From positions 1 to 8,469 of the forward strand of contig DHOP01000072.1 of NCBI GenBank assembly GCA_002407775.1: 8,469 nucleotides of DNA, written 5' to 3'. A model generated the notes under the pieces. That model saw nothing but the letters and a program-made list of their open reading frames with translations, made no database searches and was not told where the DNA came from. Below, in pieces: positions 1 to 6,239 of the stretch. Source of the stretch: Prevotella sp. UBA5387. Lineage in GTDB: Bacteria; Bacteroidota; Bacteroidia; Bacteroidales; Bacteroidaceae. Made by a program: the position numbers and the translations under genes. Each line of letters starts with the position of its first letter. Positions within the stretch are counted from its first letter, which is position 1.

Positions 1-35
1 TAAAGTAAATCTGATATAAGTCAGACGGGACGCGT

Positions 36-63
36 GGGAGGAGCCAAACGCTGCCAACCTCCC
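36..63 (+). other. Hairpin in the gene-less left end
   Basis: GGGAGG (36-41) pairs with CCTCCC (58-63), and an inner AGC (42-44) pairs with GCT (50-52) around a CAAAC loop, leaving a five-base bulge at 53-57. A short T run (74-78) follows about ten bases later, too far for a standard intrinsic terminator. It could end a transcript from outside the window or belong to the structured segment further right. Around it, 1-116 shows no open frame resembling a known protein and no clear TAnnTTTG element. Confidence 0.3.
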
Positions 64-116
64 CTACACATCATTTTTCCGTTCTAAAAGGAGTAAAAAA
101 AACGGTGGTCTTCAAA

Positions 117-246
117 AAATCAACGAGTAAGCAAAACGCCGACTTTGCTTGCAGGTTAAAAGCGGCGTGCCTGGGAATCGCCACACTAAGGCATGGCCGT
201 CGCCCGCCCATGTCCGCACGGGAAACCAATACCTCGTTTTCGATTT
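117..246 (+). ncRNA. Candidate structured RNA of unknown family
   Basis: This stretch has no convincing gene and is GC-rich (about 58% over 121-240). It folds by eye into a closed, branched shape. The closing stem pairs 117-127 with 233-246 (11 bp, three-base bulge at 239-241). A first hairpin pairs 128-135 with 144-151 around an eight-base loop. A short GGTT/AACC stem (154-157 with 224-227) encloses two arms: 162-172 with 189-200 (11 bp, one bulge, two G-U pairs) and 203-206 with 219-222. The loop bases 136-140 are also complementary to 164-168, so a switch or pseudoknot is possible. I do not recognise the family: the conserved cores of SRP RNA, tmRNA, RNase P RNA and the common riboswitches are not visible. 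No promoter is evident upstream, and a promoter-like element for the next gene lies downstream at 302-309. It may therefore be a separate RNA, a long leader, or a dispersed chromosomal repeat. The fold was found by hand, with no energy calculation. Confidence 0.4.
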
Positions 247-293
247 GCCTAAATTCTATTAAAAAACGGGGGAACCCTCCAATGTGTACAGGC

Positions 294-309
294 TTTTTTG
301 CTACCTTTG
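294..309 (+). promoter_or_regulatory. Promoter-like -7 element for the thioesterase gene
   Basis: TACCTTTG at 302-309 matches the Bacteroidota -7 consensus TAnnTTTG and is preceded by a T6-G run (294-300). No good -33 TTTG is present at the usual distance. Only six bases separate the element from the ATG at 316, so a transcript started here would have almost no leader. The T run might also help terminate transcription arriving from the left. Confidence 0.5.
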
Positions 310-315
310 TTGGAC

Positions 316-747
316 ATGAAACAGAAAAAATACATGTTTGAAACGCGCATGGATGTGCGCGATTATGAGTGTGACATACAAGGAATTGTCAACAATGCAA
401 ACTATGTTCACTACACCGAACATACGCGACACCGCTTCCTGCATTCCCTTGGGGTAAGCTTTGCAGAACTGCATGAGCGCGGCGTAGATGCGGTCGTGGC
501 AAGAATGAAGTTGCGTTTCAAGACATCCTTGCGCTCGGATGACGAGTTTCTATCACGCATGAACCTGCACAAATCAAACGTGGGCTACATCTTTGAACAC
601 GACATCTACCGCGCCTCCGACGAGCGATTATGCTTCCATGCAGACGTAGAACTAGTGACACTCATCAATGGTCGTTTTGCTCCAAGCGAGGATTATGATC
701 GTGCATTCTTGCCCATCATTGAGCAGTTTGAACGAGAAAGTCATTGA
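316..747 (+). CDS. Acyl-CoA thioesterase, hotdog fold (4HBT/YbgC-like)
   Basis: The 143-residue protein is the usual size for a single hotdog-domain thioesterase, a cytoplasmic enzyme that hydrolyses acyl-CoA or related thioesters. The family signature is at residues 20-38: D20, G23, N26, N27, Y30, Y33, E35 and R38 follow the D-x-x-G-h-V-N-N-x-x-Y pattern, with D20 the expected catalytic aspartate. The rest alternates strands and a helix as in the 4-hydroxybenzoyl-CoA thioesterase family; no signal peptide or membrane segment is seen. I chose ATG 316 because an upstream TTG at 298 lies inside the promoter-like sequence; ATG 334 (Met7) is a possible alternative. dprA follows after 33 bp on the same strand, so co-transcription is likely, though the functions are not obviously linked. 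The true acyl substrate cannot be read from the sequence. Confidence 0.86.
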   Translation: MKQKKYMFETRMDVRDYECDIQGIVNNANYVHYTEHTRHRFLHSLGVSFAELHERGVDAVVARMKLRFKTSLRSDDEFLSRMNLHKSNVGYIFEHDIYRASDERLCFHADVELVTLINGRFAPSEDYDRAFLPIIEQFERESH

Positions 748-780
748 TTTGTCGCCAAATTAACTTTATATCGATAAGAA

Positions 781-1911
781 ATGGATCGTCAGACAGAGCT
801 TCTCAATACCGCCATCATTACCCGACTAAGCTACTTCCAACTCAATGCGATGGTGGAACTATATCGCCATTTGGGGTCAGCCACGGCCATCATTGAGCAG
901 CGTGGTGAGCTGAAGACACTCTTTCCAAGTATTCCACAAAAGGTGATCGATGCCTTACAAGACGTGGAGGCCGTCCGCACAAGGGCACAGGAAGAATTGG
1001 ACTATTGTGCCGCACACGATGTGAGAACCATCTGTCTGAACGATGACGACTATCCGAGACGACTGAAGGAGTGTCCTGATGCGCCATTGATGCTCTTTTA
1101 CAAGGGTACTGCCGACCTCAATGCTCGGCGCACCGTCTGCATCGTCGGCACTCGTCGTGCCACGCCTTACGGTGAGGACCTCATCCGAAACTTCGTTGCC
1201 GACCTGAGCAAAATGTGTCCAGATGTTGTCATTGTCAGCGGATTGGCCTACGGAATCGATGTCTGCGCACATCGCCATGCATTGAAAAATCACTTGGAAA
1301 CAATAGGAGTTCTGGCACATGGACTCGATGACTTATACCCTCCCCGACATAGGGACGTGGCTAATGAAATGGTGCTTCACGGAGGTTTGCTTACCGAATT
1401 CATGACGCATACCAATGCCGACAAACTCAATTTTGTACGTCGAAACCGCATCACTGCTGGCATAAGCGATGCCTGCATCCTTGTGGAAAGTGCAAAAAAA
1501 GGAGGTGGGCTTATCACTACTCGTATTTCAAAAGAATACGATCGCGATGTATTTGCCTTCCCTGGTGTCGTGGGTGCTAAGTCAAGCGAGGGATGCAATA
1601 ACTTGATTAGGGATAATGGAGCAGGACTGATAACCTCGGCAGAAGACTTCGTGAAGGCCATGGGATGGGAAGACGACTTGAAGATAAAGGCGGCATTAGA
1701 TAATGGAATAGAACGCGAACTTTTCCCCAACTTGTCGCCTGAAGAACTCAAAATTGTCTCCTTATTGGATAAAACCAATGACCTCCAGCTTAATATCATC
1801 AGCGTAAAGACCGTCATCCCTATCGGTACGGCAAGCTCTCTGTTATTCGGTTTGGAGATGAAAGGCGTGGTGAAGCCTTACGCAGGTGGGACGTATCACT
1901 TGTTGAAGTAG
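781..1911 (+). CDS. dprA: DNA-processing protein DprA (Smf)
   Basis: DprA binds incoming single-stranded DNA in the cytoplasm during natural transformation and loads RecA onto it. The 376-residue protein has the full three-part architecture: a helical, SAM-like N-terminal region (about 1-75), a Rossmann-like DprA core (about 80-290) and a C-terminal winged-helix domain (about 315-376). Core motifs are intact: VGTRR at 122-126, SGLAYGID at 153-160, HGLD at 180-183, the RRNRITAG segment at 220-227, the GGGLIT segment at 241-246, FPG at 260-262 and GCNNLI at 271-276. The length is normal for Bacteroidota homologues and there is no frameshift. The ATG lies 33 bp after the thioesterase stop. A one-mismatch -7-like TAACTTTA at 761-768 has no matching -33, so read-through from the upstream gene seems more likely. 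No other competence gene is in the window, so this supports but does not prove natural competence. Confidence 0.96.
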   Translation: MDRQTELLNTAIITRLSYFQLNAMVELYRHLGSATAIIEQRGELKTLFPSIPQKVIDALQDVEAVRTRAQEELDYCAAHDVRTICLNDDDYPRRLKECPDAPLMLFYKGTADLNARRTVCIVGTRRATPYGEDLIRNFVADLSKMCPDVVIVSGLAYGIDVCAHRHALKNHLETIGVLAHGLDDLYPPRHRDVANEMVLHGGLLTEFMTHTNADKLNFVRRNRITAGISDACILVESAKKGGGLITTRISKEYDRDVFAFPGVVGAKSSEGCNNLIRDNGAGLITSAEDFVKAMGWEDDLKIKAALDNGIERELFPNLSPEELKIVSLLDKTNDLQLNIISVKTVIPIGTASSLLFGLEMKGVVKPYAGGTYHLLK

Positions 1912-1969
1912 CCATTTATACCTACTTCGGAAACCTTTATAAGCCTGAAAATTGTGACAGTTTGAATGA

Positions 1970-2009
1970 GCTTGTAAAATAACAAGCACTCCTTTACTTG
2001 CCAAAAGGA
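1970..2009 (+). other. Two small hairpins between dprA and dusB
   Basis: GCTTGT (1970-1975) pairs with ACAAGC (1982-1987). Immediately after, TCCTTT (1990-1995) pairs with AAAGGA (2004-2009). A T7 run at 2014-2020 follows the second stem by four bases, so the pair could act as a weak terminator for the dprA transcript. The stems are short and AT-rich, and the T run is also part of the dusB promoter region, so this call is tentative. Confidence 0.3.
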
Positions 2010-2029
2010 TAGGTTTTTTTGTAACTTTG
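1998..2029 (+). promoter_or_regulatory. Promoter-like element for dusB
   Basis: TAACTTTG at 2022-2029 is a full match to the Bacteroidota -7 consensus. A TTG at 1998-2000, 21 bp upstream, is a partial -33 element. A T7-G run (2014-2021) abuts the -7 element, as at the thioesterase gene. The ATG at 2039 is nine bases downstream, so the mRNA would be leaderless or nearly so. Confidence 0.6.
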
Positions 2030-2038
2030 TGCCCGAAT

Positions 2039-3037
2039 ATGAAGATTGGAAATATAGAATTTGGCAATCATCCATTGTTTCTTGCTCCGATGGAGGACGT
2101 TACCGACATCGGTTTTCGCAAGCTTTGCAAGAGGTTTGGCGCTGATATGGTCTACTCGGAGTTTGTTTCCGCCGATGCCATCATACGCAGTATCAAGTCC
2201 ACTTTGGACAAGATGCGCATCGAAGACGATGAGCGACCCGTGGGGATTCAAATCTACGGTCGCGACGTCGACTCCATGGTGGAGGCAGCCAAGATTGTTG
2301 AGACTTTATACCCTGACATCATCGATCTCAACTTTGGGTGTCCCGTGAAGAAGGTTGCCATCAAAGGCGCCGGATCAGGACTTCTCCGCGATATTCCCAA
2401 GATGCTTGAAATCACACGCGCCGTTGTTGCGGCGGTGCATACACCTGTAACCGCAAAGACACGGTTAGGATGGGATTCTAACAATCTCATCATCACCACG
2501 CTTGCCGAGCAACTACAGGATTGCGGTATCTCGGCCCTCACTATACACGGCCGTACGCGTTCTCAGATGTACACTGGAGAGGCAGACTGGACGCTTATTG
2601 GCGAGGTGAAACGCAACCCTCGTATTCATATCCCCATCATAGGAAATGGAGATATTACCACTCCAGAACAGGTAAAGGACGCCTTTGAGCGCTTCGGCGT
2701 GGATGCTGTGATGGTTGGTCGAGCCACATTTGGTCGTCCTTGGATATTCAAAGAGATACGCGATTACCTCCAATCCTCATTGGGTGGCAGCCTCATAGCA
2801 ACTGCTCCCTTGACACTCAACGATAAAATTGACATTCTAGAGGAGCAACTTCGCATCAATATGGAGCGCATAGACGAGTACCGTGGCATCTTGCACACAC
2901 GCCGCCACCTTGCAGCCTCCCCCATCTTCAAAGGCATTCCCGACTTTCGTCAGACACGCATTGCGATGCTTAGGGCCGAGACCGAGAAGGAGTTGATAGA
3001 TATTCTGGAGAAATGCAGAGGCATATTGAAGACATAG
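2039..3037 (+). CDS. dusB: tRNA-dihydrouridine synthase (DusB type)
   Basis: This flavoenzyme reduces specific uridines in the tRNA D-loop to dihydrouridine using FMN and NADPH. The 332-residue protein has the N-terminal TIM barrel and a C-terminal helical domain (about 255-332). Visible motifs are LAPMEDVTD at 15-23 (flavin binding), NFGCP at 98-102 with catalytic Cys101, AKTRLGW at 139-145 with the flavin-contacting Lys140, HGRTR at 170-174, GNGDI at 202-206 and GRATFGRPW at 227-235. All key residues are present and the length is typical. The barrel motifs fit DusB, the usual Dus protein in Bacteroidota, but which uridine is modified is inferred. The start is ATG 2039; an in-frame TTG at 2027 lies within the -7 element and is unlikely. 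A terminator hairpin begins within the stop codon, so this is probably a single-gene transcription unit. Confidence 0.94.
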   Translation: MKIGNIEFGNHPLFLAPMEDVTDIGFRKLCKRFGADMVYSEFVSADAIIRSIKSTLDKMRIEDDERPVGIQIYGRDVDSMVEAAKIVETLYPDIIDLNFGCPVKKVAIKGAGSGLLRDIPKMLEITRAVVAAVHTPVTAKTRLGWDSNNLIITTLAEQLQDCGISALTIHGRTRSQMYTGEADWTLIGEVKRNPRIHIPIIGNGDITTPEQVKDAFERFGVDAVMVGRATFGRPWIFKEIRDYLQSSLGGSLIATAPLTLNDKIDILEEQLRINMERIDEYRGILHTRRHLAASPIFKGIPDFRQTRIAMLRAETEKELIDILEKCRGILKT

Positions 3038-3093
3038 CAACAAAACATTACTAGTCCGGAAGTCTAATTTCGGAAATTATTTTGTTGCTTTTT
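3036..3093 (+). terminator. Intrinsic terminator overlapping the dusB stop codon
   Basis: AGCAACAAAA (3036-3045) pairs perfectly with TTTTGTTGCT (3080-3089), and the T run continues to 3093. The large loop carries an inner TCCG/CGGA stem (3055-3058 with 3071-3074). The left arm uses the last two bases of the TAG stop, so termination is packed directly against the gene end. The outer stem is AT-rich, so efficiency is uncertain. Confidence 0.6.
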
Positions 3094-3228
3094 CCGGCAA
3101 GAATTAGTTTAACACCCTCTATCGTAAAGATGCTTAGGCAATGAATTTATTGTCTATGATGTGGCGTTGTGCAAGCCCATTCTGTCCATCATCTTGTCAC
3201 GATATAACTTATTTTTCTTCCCTTTCTC

Positions 3229-3259
3229 TTTGCCGTTTGAAACGAAAAACGTATATTTG
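3229..3259 (+). promoter_or_regulatory. Consensus promoter of the alcohol dehydrogenase gene
   Basis: TTTG (3229-3232) and TATATTTG (3252-3259) are separated by 19 bp, a full match to both halves of the Bacteroidota promoter at the preferred spacing. Transcription would start near 3265, giving a leader of about 33 bases before the ATG at 3299. The leader is A/T-rich with no Shine-Dalgarno match, which is normal for this phylum. No regulator site is obvious between the dusB terminator and this promoter. Confidence 0.75.
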
Positions 3260-3298
3260 AAGAACTTTTTACATGAATTATTAAAACTTTTCAAGACT

Positions 3299-4480
3299 AT
3301 GCAAGACTTTATATATTATGCCCCTACCGAGGTAGTCTTCGGCAAGGAATCAGAAAAACAGGTGGCACAACTCATCAATAAATATGGCGGCCACAAGGTA
3401 TTGGTGCACTACGGCGGCAAGAGCGCCAAGACATCAGGACTTTTAGACGAAATATGCGGGTATCTCCGTGAGGGTGGAGTGGACTATGTCGAACTTGGAG
3501 GAGTAGTTCCTAACCCTAGACTTTCACTCGTACACAAGGGCGTACAGATCGTGCGTGATGAAAAAATAGATTTCATTCTGGCTATTGGAGGCGGAAGTGT
3601 GATTGACTCAGCCAAAGCAATCGCCTTCGGTGCAAAATACGATGGAGACGTGTGGGACTTCTTTGTTCACAAAGAAGAAGCCACTGATACGTTGCCAGTT
3701 GCAACCGTTCTCACCCTCCCTGCCGCTGGAAGCGAGATGAGCGAATCATTAGTCATCACTAATGAAGATGGAAATGTTAAACTGGGATATTCCAATGACC
3801 TTTGTCGTCCCAAGTTTTCCATCATGAATCCAGAGCGTACTTTCACTCTGCCAGCATGGCAAACAGCCGCTGGAGTGACTGATATGATGATGCATACCAT
3901 GGAGCGTTACTTCTCCCATGACACGGACATGACGCTCACTGACAATATCGCAGAGGCCGTGCTGCGTACACTACGCGAGTGTGTCTTCGCCGTGCTTAAG
4001 GACCCGAAAGACTATCGCAACCGCGCACAAATCATGTGGGGAGGAAGCGTTGCGCACAATGACCTCACCGGTTTAGGTCTTATTGGCGACTGGGCAACGC
4101 ACCAGATTGAGCATGAACTGAGTGCTATGTTCGATGTTACCCACGGTGCCGGCCTTGCCGTCATGTGGCCAAGTTGGGCGCGCTACGTCTACAAGGAAGA
4201 CATACTACGTTTTGTTCGCTTCGCCGTTAATGTCTGGGACGTTCCCAACGACTATAACGACCCAGAGGCAACAGCCCTTAAAGGCATTGCCTGTGCAGAG
4301 CAATTCTTCCATGCCATTGGTATGCCTATCACTATCCATGAGCTTATCGGTCGTGACGTTACCGATGCAGAGATACATGAGATGGCTAGCAGGTGCACAC
4401 GCAGAGACACTATCACTCAGGGTAACTTCAAAAAATTGAACACCGATGACATCGAGGAGATCTACCGCATGGCACGATAA
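3299..4480 (+). CDS. Iron-containing alcohol dehydrogenase (butanol dehydrogenase/YqhD type)
   Basis: This cytoplasmic type III alcohol dehydrogenase should interconvert aldehydes and alcohols with NAD(P)H, either disposing of fermentative reducing power or detoxifying aldehydes. The 393-residue protein has an N-terminal dinucleotide-binding domain and a C-terminal helical metal-binding domain. GGVVPNP lies at 67-73 and the GGGSVIDSAK cofactor loop at 97-106. The predicted metal ligands are all present: D195 and H199 (TDMMMH), H268 (GDWATHQ) and H282 (DVTHGAG), the order and spacing known from E. coli YqhD and clostridial butanol dehydrogenases. The GG-x-S turn at 39-42 (Gly, Gly, Lys, Ser) fits the YqhD-like branch; cofactor preference and physiological substrate are inference. 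The start is ATG 3299, where homologues begin with the M-Q-x-F-x-Y-Y pattern. The frame stays open back to 3161, but that extension covers the promoter and is not coding. The gene stands alone between two terminators. Confidence 0.94.
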   Translation: MQDFIYYAPTEVVFGKESEKQVAQLINKYGGHKVLVHYGGKSAKTSGLLDEICGYLREGGVDYVELGGVVPNPRLSLVHKGVQIVRDEKIDFILAIGGGSVIDSAKAIAFGAKYDGDVWDFFVHKEEATDTLPVATVLTLPAAGSEMSESLVITNEDGNVKLGYSNDLCRPKFSIMNPERTFTLPAWQTAAGVTDMMMHTMERYFSHDTDMTLTDNIAEAVLRTLRECVFAVLKDPKDYRNRAQIMWGGSVAHNDLTGLGLIGDWATHQIEHELSAMFDVTHGAGLAVMWPSWARYVYKEDILRFVRFAVNVWDVPNDYNDPEATALKGIACAEQFFHAIGMPITIHELIGRDVTDAEIHEMASRCTRRDTITQGNFKKLNTDDIEEIYRMAR

Positions 4481-4488
4481 CCCAGCGA

Positions 4489-4547
4489 CAAAAAATTGAT
4501 ATTTTTGAGGCGATACATGTTTTTCATGTTATCGCCTCAATTTTTTG
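4489..4547. terminator. Strong, probably bidirectional terminator
   Basis: GAGGCGATA-CATG (4507-4519) pairs with CATG-TTATCGCCTC (4525-4538) around a T5 loop, with one bulged base, and is followed by T6 (4541-4546). An outer pair, CAAAAAATTG (4489-4498) with CAATTTTTTG (4538-4547), is perfect over ten bases and supplies a T run for the opposite strand too. This suits its position between convergent genes. It begins nine bases after the dehydrogenase stop, while the esterase stop is almost 290 bp away. Confidence 0.8.
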
Positions 4548-4832
4548 CCACCATAATTAGTCAGTGGAACTAATCAATAAGACAATGAAAGCTGTACGAT
4601 CTATGTTAAATCACGCTTCAGCGAAGGCCAAGCCACCATGTGATTACTATGCAAAGATCTCATGAAACAATTTGATTCACCGCGTCAATCAATTTGATTC
4701 ACGATGTAATTCAAATTGATTCACACCGTGATTCAATTTGATTCATAGGGCCGTTGCGTTCCTTTCATAGGCCAGAATAACATCAAAGGGCAGTTCTATC
4801 AATAGTTAATAGAAACTCAGTCCATTTTAATC
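4548..4832. other. Gene-less gap between convergent genes
   Basis: This gap has no open frame with recognisable protein features and no TAnnTTTG promoter that I can see. It contains a six-base inverted repeat, ATTAGT (4556-4561) with ACTAAT (4569-4574), and the 22-bp direct repeat array described separately. No clear terminator was found close to the esterase stop at 4833. Confidence 0.6.
4668..4746. repeat. Four direct repeats at exact 22-bp spacing
   Basis: A 13-bp core reading CAATTTGATTCAC starts at 4668, 4690, 4712 and 4734. Copies 1 and 2 are identical; copy 3 has one change (A for T at base 4); copy 4 has one (final T). The nine spacer bases vary, apart from a partial AAT/ATT end next to the following core. 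Each core carries the odd palindrome TCAA-W-TTGA (first base not conserved in copy 1), and copy 2 extends to a perfect AATCAA-T-TTGATT. A 22-bp period is close to two helical turns, so the copies would lie on nearly the same DNA face, as in operator arrays and iterons. The period is not a multiple of three, which argues against coding, and too short for CRISPR. Confidence 0.85.
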
Positions 4833-6032
4833 TCAAAACAATTTAGGTAAGAAGATATTGAGATACTTACGCCAATTGCGCCACTCATGGCCGCCATCAC
4901 TCTCCAAGTATTCATATTTTGCACCCATTTTATCAAGATTTTGGCGCAAATTTACATTCTCTTTATAAAGAAAGTCATCCTTGCCGATAGCGATGAAATA
5001 GAGCTTTGGCTTACTGCTCATCTGATTTTTCAACTTATTATCGACATCCATGTAGATTTCGCTCACGCCCTGCTTTCGGTCTTCATTGAGTGCAGCAGAG
5101 AACAAACCAACATAGCTGAACAATTCGGGAAAGTTCATTGACGTGTAATAGGAGTGGAAACCTCCCATTGAAAGGCCAGCTATCGCACGGTGATTGCGAT
5201 CCGCGAACGTGCGAAGATGACTGTCTACCCACGGAAGGACATCATGAGCGAGCGCTGTTTCAATGCCTCCGTCAATTGTCTTAGAATTAATGAAACTCGG
5301 CTGATACATTGAGTTGGCGTAGGTACCAGGCATCGACTGCTGTGCGCCATTGCCATTGGGCATCACTACAATCATCGGTTTAGCCTTTCCTTGGGCAATC
5401 AAATTGTCGAGTATCTGTATCGCACGACCCAATTCACTCCACGCATTCTCGTCACCACCAGAACCATGAAGTAGATAAAGTACTGGATAACGTCGTTTCG
5501 GATGATCCTCATAACCTGCAGGAGTATATACTGTGAGTCTTCGTTGCTCCATGCCAAGGGTTGGAGATGGATACCAAAGCTTACTCACCGCCCCATGTGG
5601 AACATCACGTACAATGTAGTTTTGGGACAATAGTCCATCGATGAGAAAGTAGTTTGTCCACGTCGCAATATCACGCTGAATATAAGCATTGGCAGGGTCG
5701 AGCAGCCTGATACCATCGACAAAGAAACAATAAGTGTATAGTTCAGGCGACAGCTCACCAGATGTCCATTGCCACAAACCGTCGGAGTCACGAGTCATGC
5801 TTATCGTTGGAGGAAACAACTGGCCGGACACTGGTGTAATCGGAGCCAGAAGATTACTCTGAATCTCCACTTTCTTTGCCTGTGGGGCATAAAGCCTAAG
5901 GGTAACTCGGTTATCGGCACTGATTTCTGGAGAAACAACATCGGCCACGCGCTGATTAATGGTCTCTTGTCCATGGACTGTCCCAGTGAAAAGCGTAGCC
6001 AGAAACAAAAAAATAATTATCGGTCTTCTCAT
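4833..6032 (-). CDS. Secreted esterase with N-terminal E-set domain (esterase D/feruloyl esterase-like)
   Basis: The 399-residue protein is an alpha/beta-hydrolase of the esterase D family (PF00756) found in Bacteroidota glycan utilisation, where members remove feruloyl, acetyl or similar esters from polysaccharides. A signal peptide occupies about residues 1-21 (RR, hydrophobic core, cleavage near HGQ), with no lipobox, so periplasmic or secreted location is expected. Residues about 28-132 look like the Ig-like E-set domain related to CBM48 that precedes the catalytic domain in this subfamily. Catalytic features are LLHGSGGDE at 187-195 (oxyanion region), the GLSMGG nucleophile elbow at 286-291 with Ser288, Asp353 in GKDDFLY and His382 in GGHEW. 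The triad is complete. It is divergent from the GH20 hexosaminidase, and no SusC/SusD pair lies in the window, so this is not a recognisable polysaccharide utilisation locus as seen. The ester removed cannot be read from the sequence. Confidence 0.91.
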   Translation of the reverse strand: MRRPIIIFLFLATLFTGTVHGQETINQRVADVVSPEISADNRVTLRLYAPQAKKVEIQSNLLAPITPVSGQLFPPTISMTRDSDGLWQWTSGELSPELYTYCFFVDGIRLLDPANAYIQRDIATWTNYFLIDGLLSQNYIVRDVPHGAVSKLWYPSPTLGMEQRRLTVYTPAGYEDHPKRRYPVLYLLHGSGGDENAWSELGRAIQILDNLIAQGKAKPMIVVMPNGNGAQQSMPGTYANSMYQPSFINSKTIDGGIETALAHDVLPWVDSHLRTFADRNHRAIAGLSMGGFHSYYTSMNFPELFSYVGLFSAALNEDRKQGVSEIYMDVDNKLKNQMSSKPKLYFIAIGKDDFLYKENVNLRQNLDKMGAKYEYLESDGGHEWRNWRKYLNIFLPKLF

Positions 6033-6071
6033 TGTATGAATTATACTATAAGTTAGAGTTTAGTCTCCGTG

Positions 6072-6079
6072 CAAATATA
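6072..6079 (-). promoter_or_regulatory. Promoter-like -7 element for the esterase
   Basis: On the minus strand this reads TATATTTG, a full match to the Bacteroidota -7 consensus, the same octamer as at the dehydrogenase gene. It lies 39 bp upstream of the esterase ATG at 6032, giving a leader of roughly 30-35 bases. The -33 region is A/T-rich without an exact TTTG. Confidence 0.6.
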
Positions 6080-6144
6080 CAGAATAGTTTTTTGTTTTTA
6101 CTTAAAAATATCGCTTTAAGCATCAAAAAAAGCACAGAAAAAAG

Positions 6145-6152
6145 TATCTTTG
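6145..6152 (+). promoter_or_regulatory. Promoter-like -7 element for the GH20 gene
   Basis: TATCTTTG matches TAnnTTTG. No TTTG occurs at the usual -33 distance; the upstream stretch is A-rich. Transcription from here would give a leader of nearly 120 bases before the ATG at 6277, by far the longest of the promoters assigned here, and it would contain the 20-bp palindrome at 6240-6259. Its start region lies about 65 bp from the divergent esterase -7 element, so one regulator could serve both. Confidence 0.5.
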
Positions 6153-6239
6153 TCGGCATCAAACATCCCCGATTGACCACTCATCATATTTAATTGGCGA
6201 AATCCAACAAAGTCTATTGAAAAATCTGGTCATTCCAAA

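Noticed and set aside
117..246. SRP RNA, tmRNA, RNase P RNA, 6S RNA or a common riboswitch
   Set aside because: None of the conserved core sequences I know for these families is visible, and the branched shape does not fit the single long bubble of 6S RNA. It is therefore reported only as an unknown candidate.
298..315. TTG start for the thioesterase
   Set aside because: It lies inside the promoter-like sequence and adds six residues not expected in the family; ATG 316 fits better.
105..341. A 78-codon open frame at the left end
   Set aside because: It needs a GTG start with no clear initiation signal, its composition does not look like a protein domain, it runs across the foldable segment and the promoter-like element, and it overlaps the thioesterase start in another frame.
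781..3037. A defence or mobile-element system around dprA
   Set aside because: DprA has the normal housekeeping architecture, and its neighbours are a thioesterase and dusB; no nuclease, integrase, toxin or transposase is present.
3139..3152. Imperfect 14-bp palindrome upstream of the dehydrogenase promoter
   Set aside because: It is short, A/T-rich and about 75 bp before the -33 element; such matches are expected by chance in this composition.
3161..3298. N-terminal extension of the alcohol dehydrogenase
   Set aside because: The frame is open, but the stretch contains the full consensus promoter and is not like family members, which start at the Met encoded at 3299.
4668..4746. CRISPR array
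   Set aside because: The 22-bp period leaves only nine-base spacers, there are no cas genes, and the repeat core is just 13 bp.
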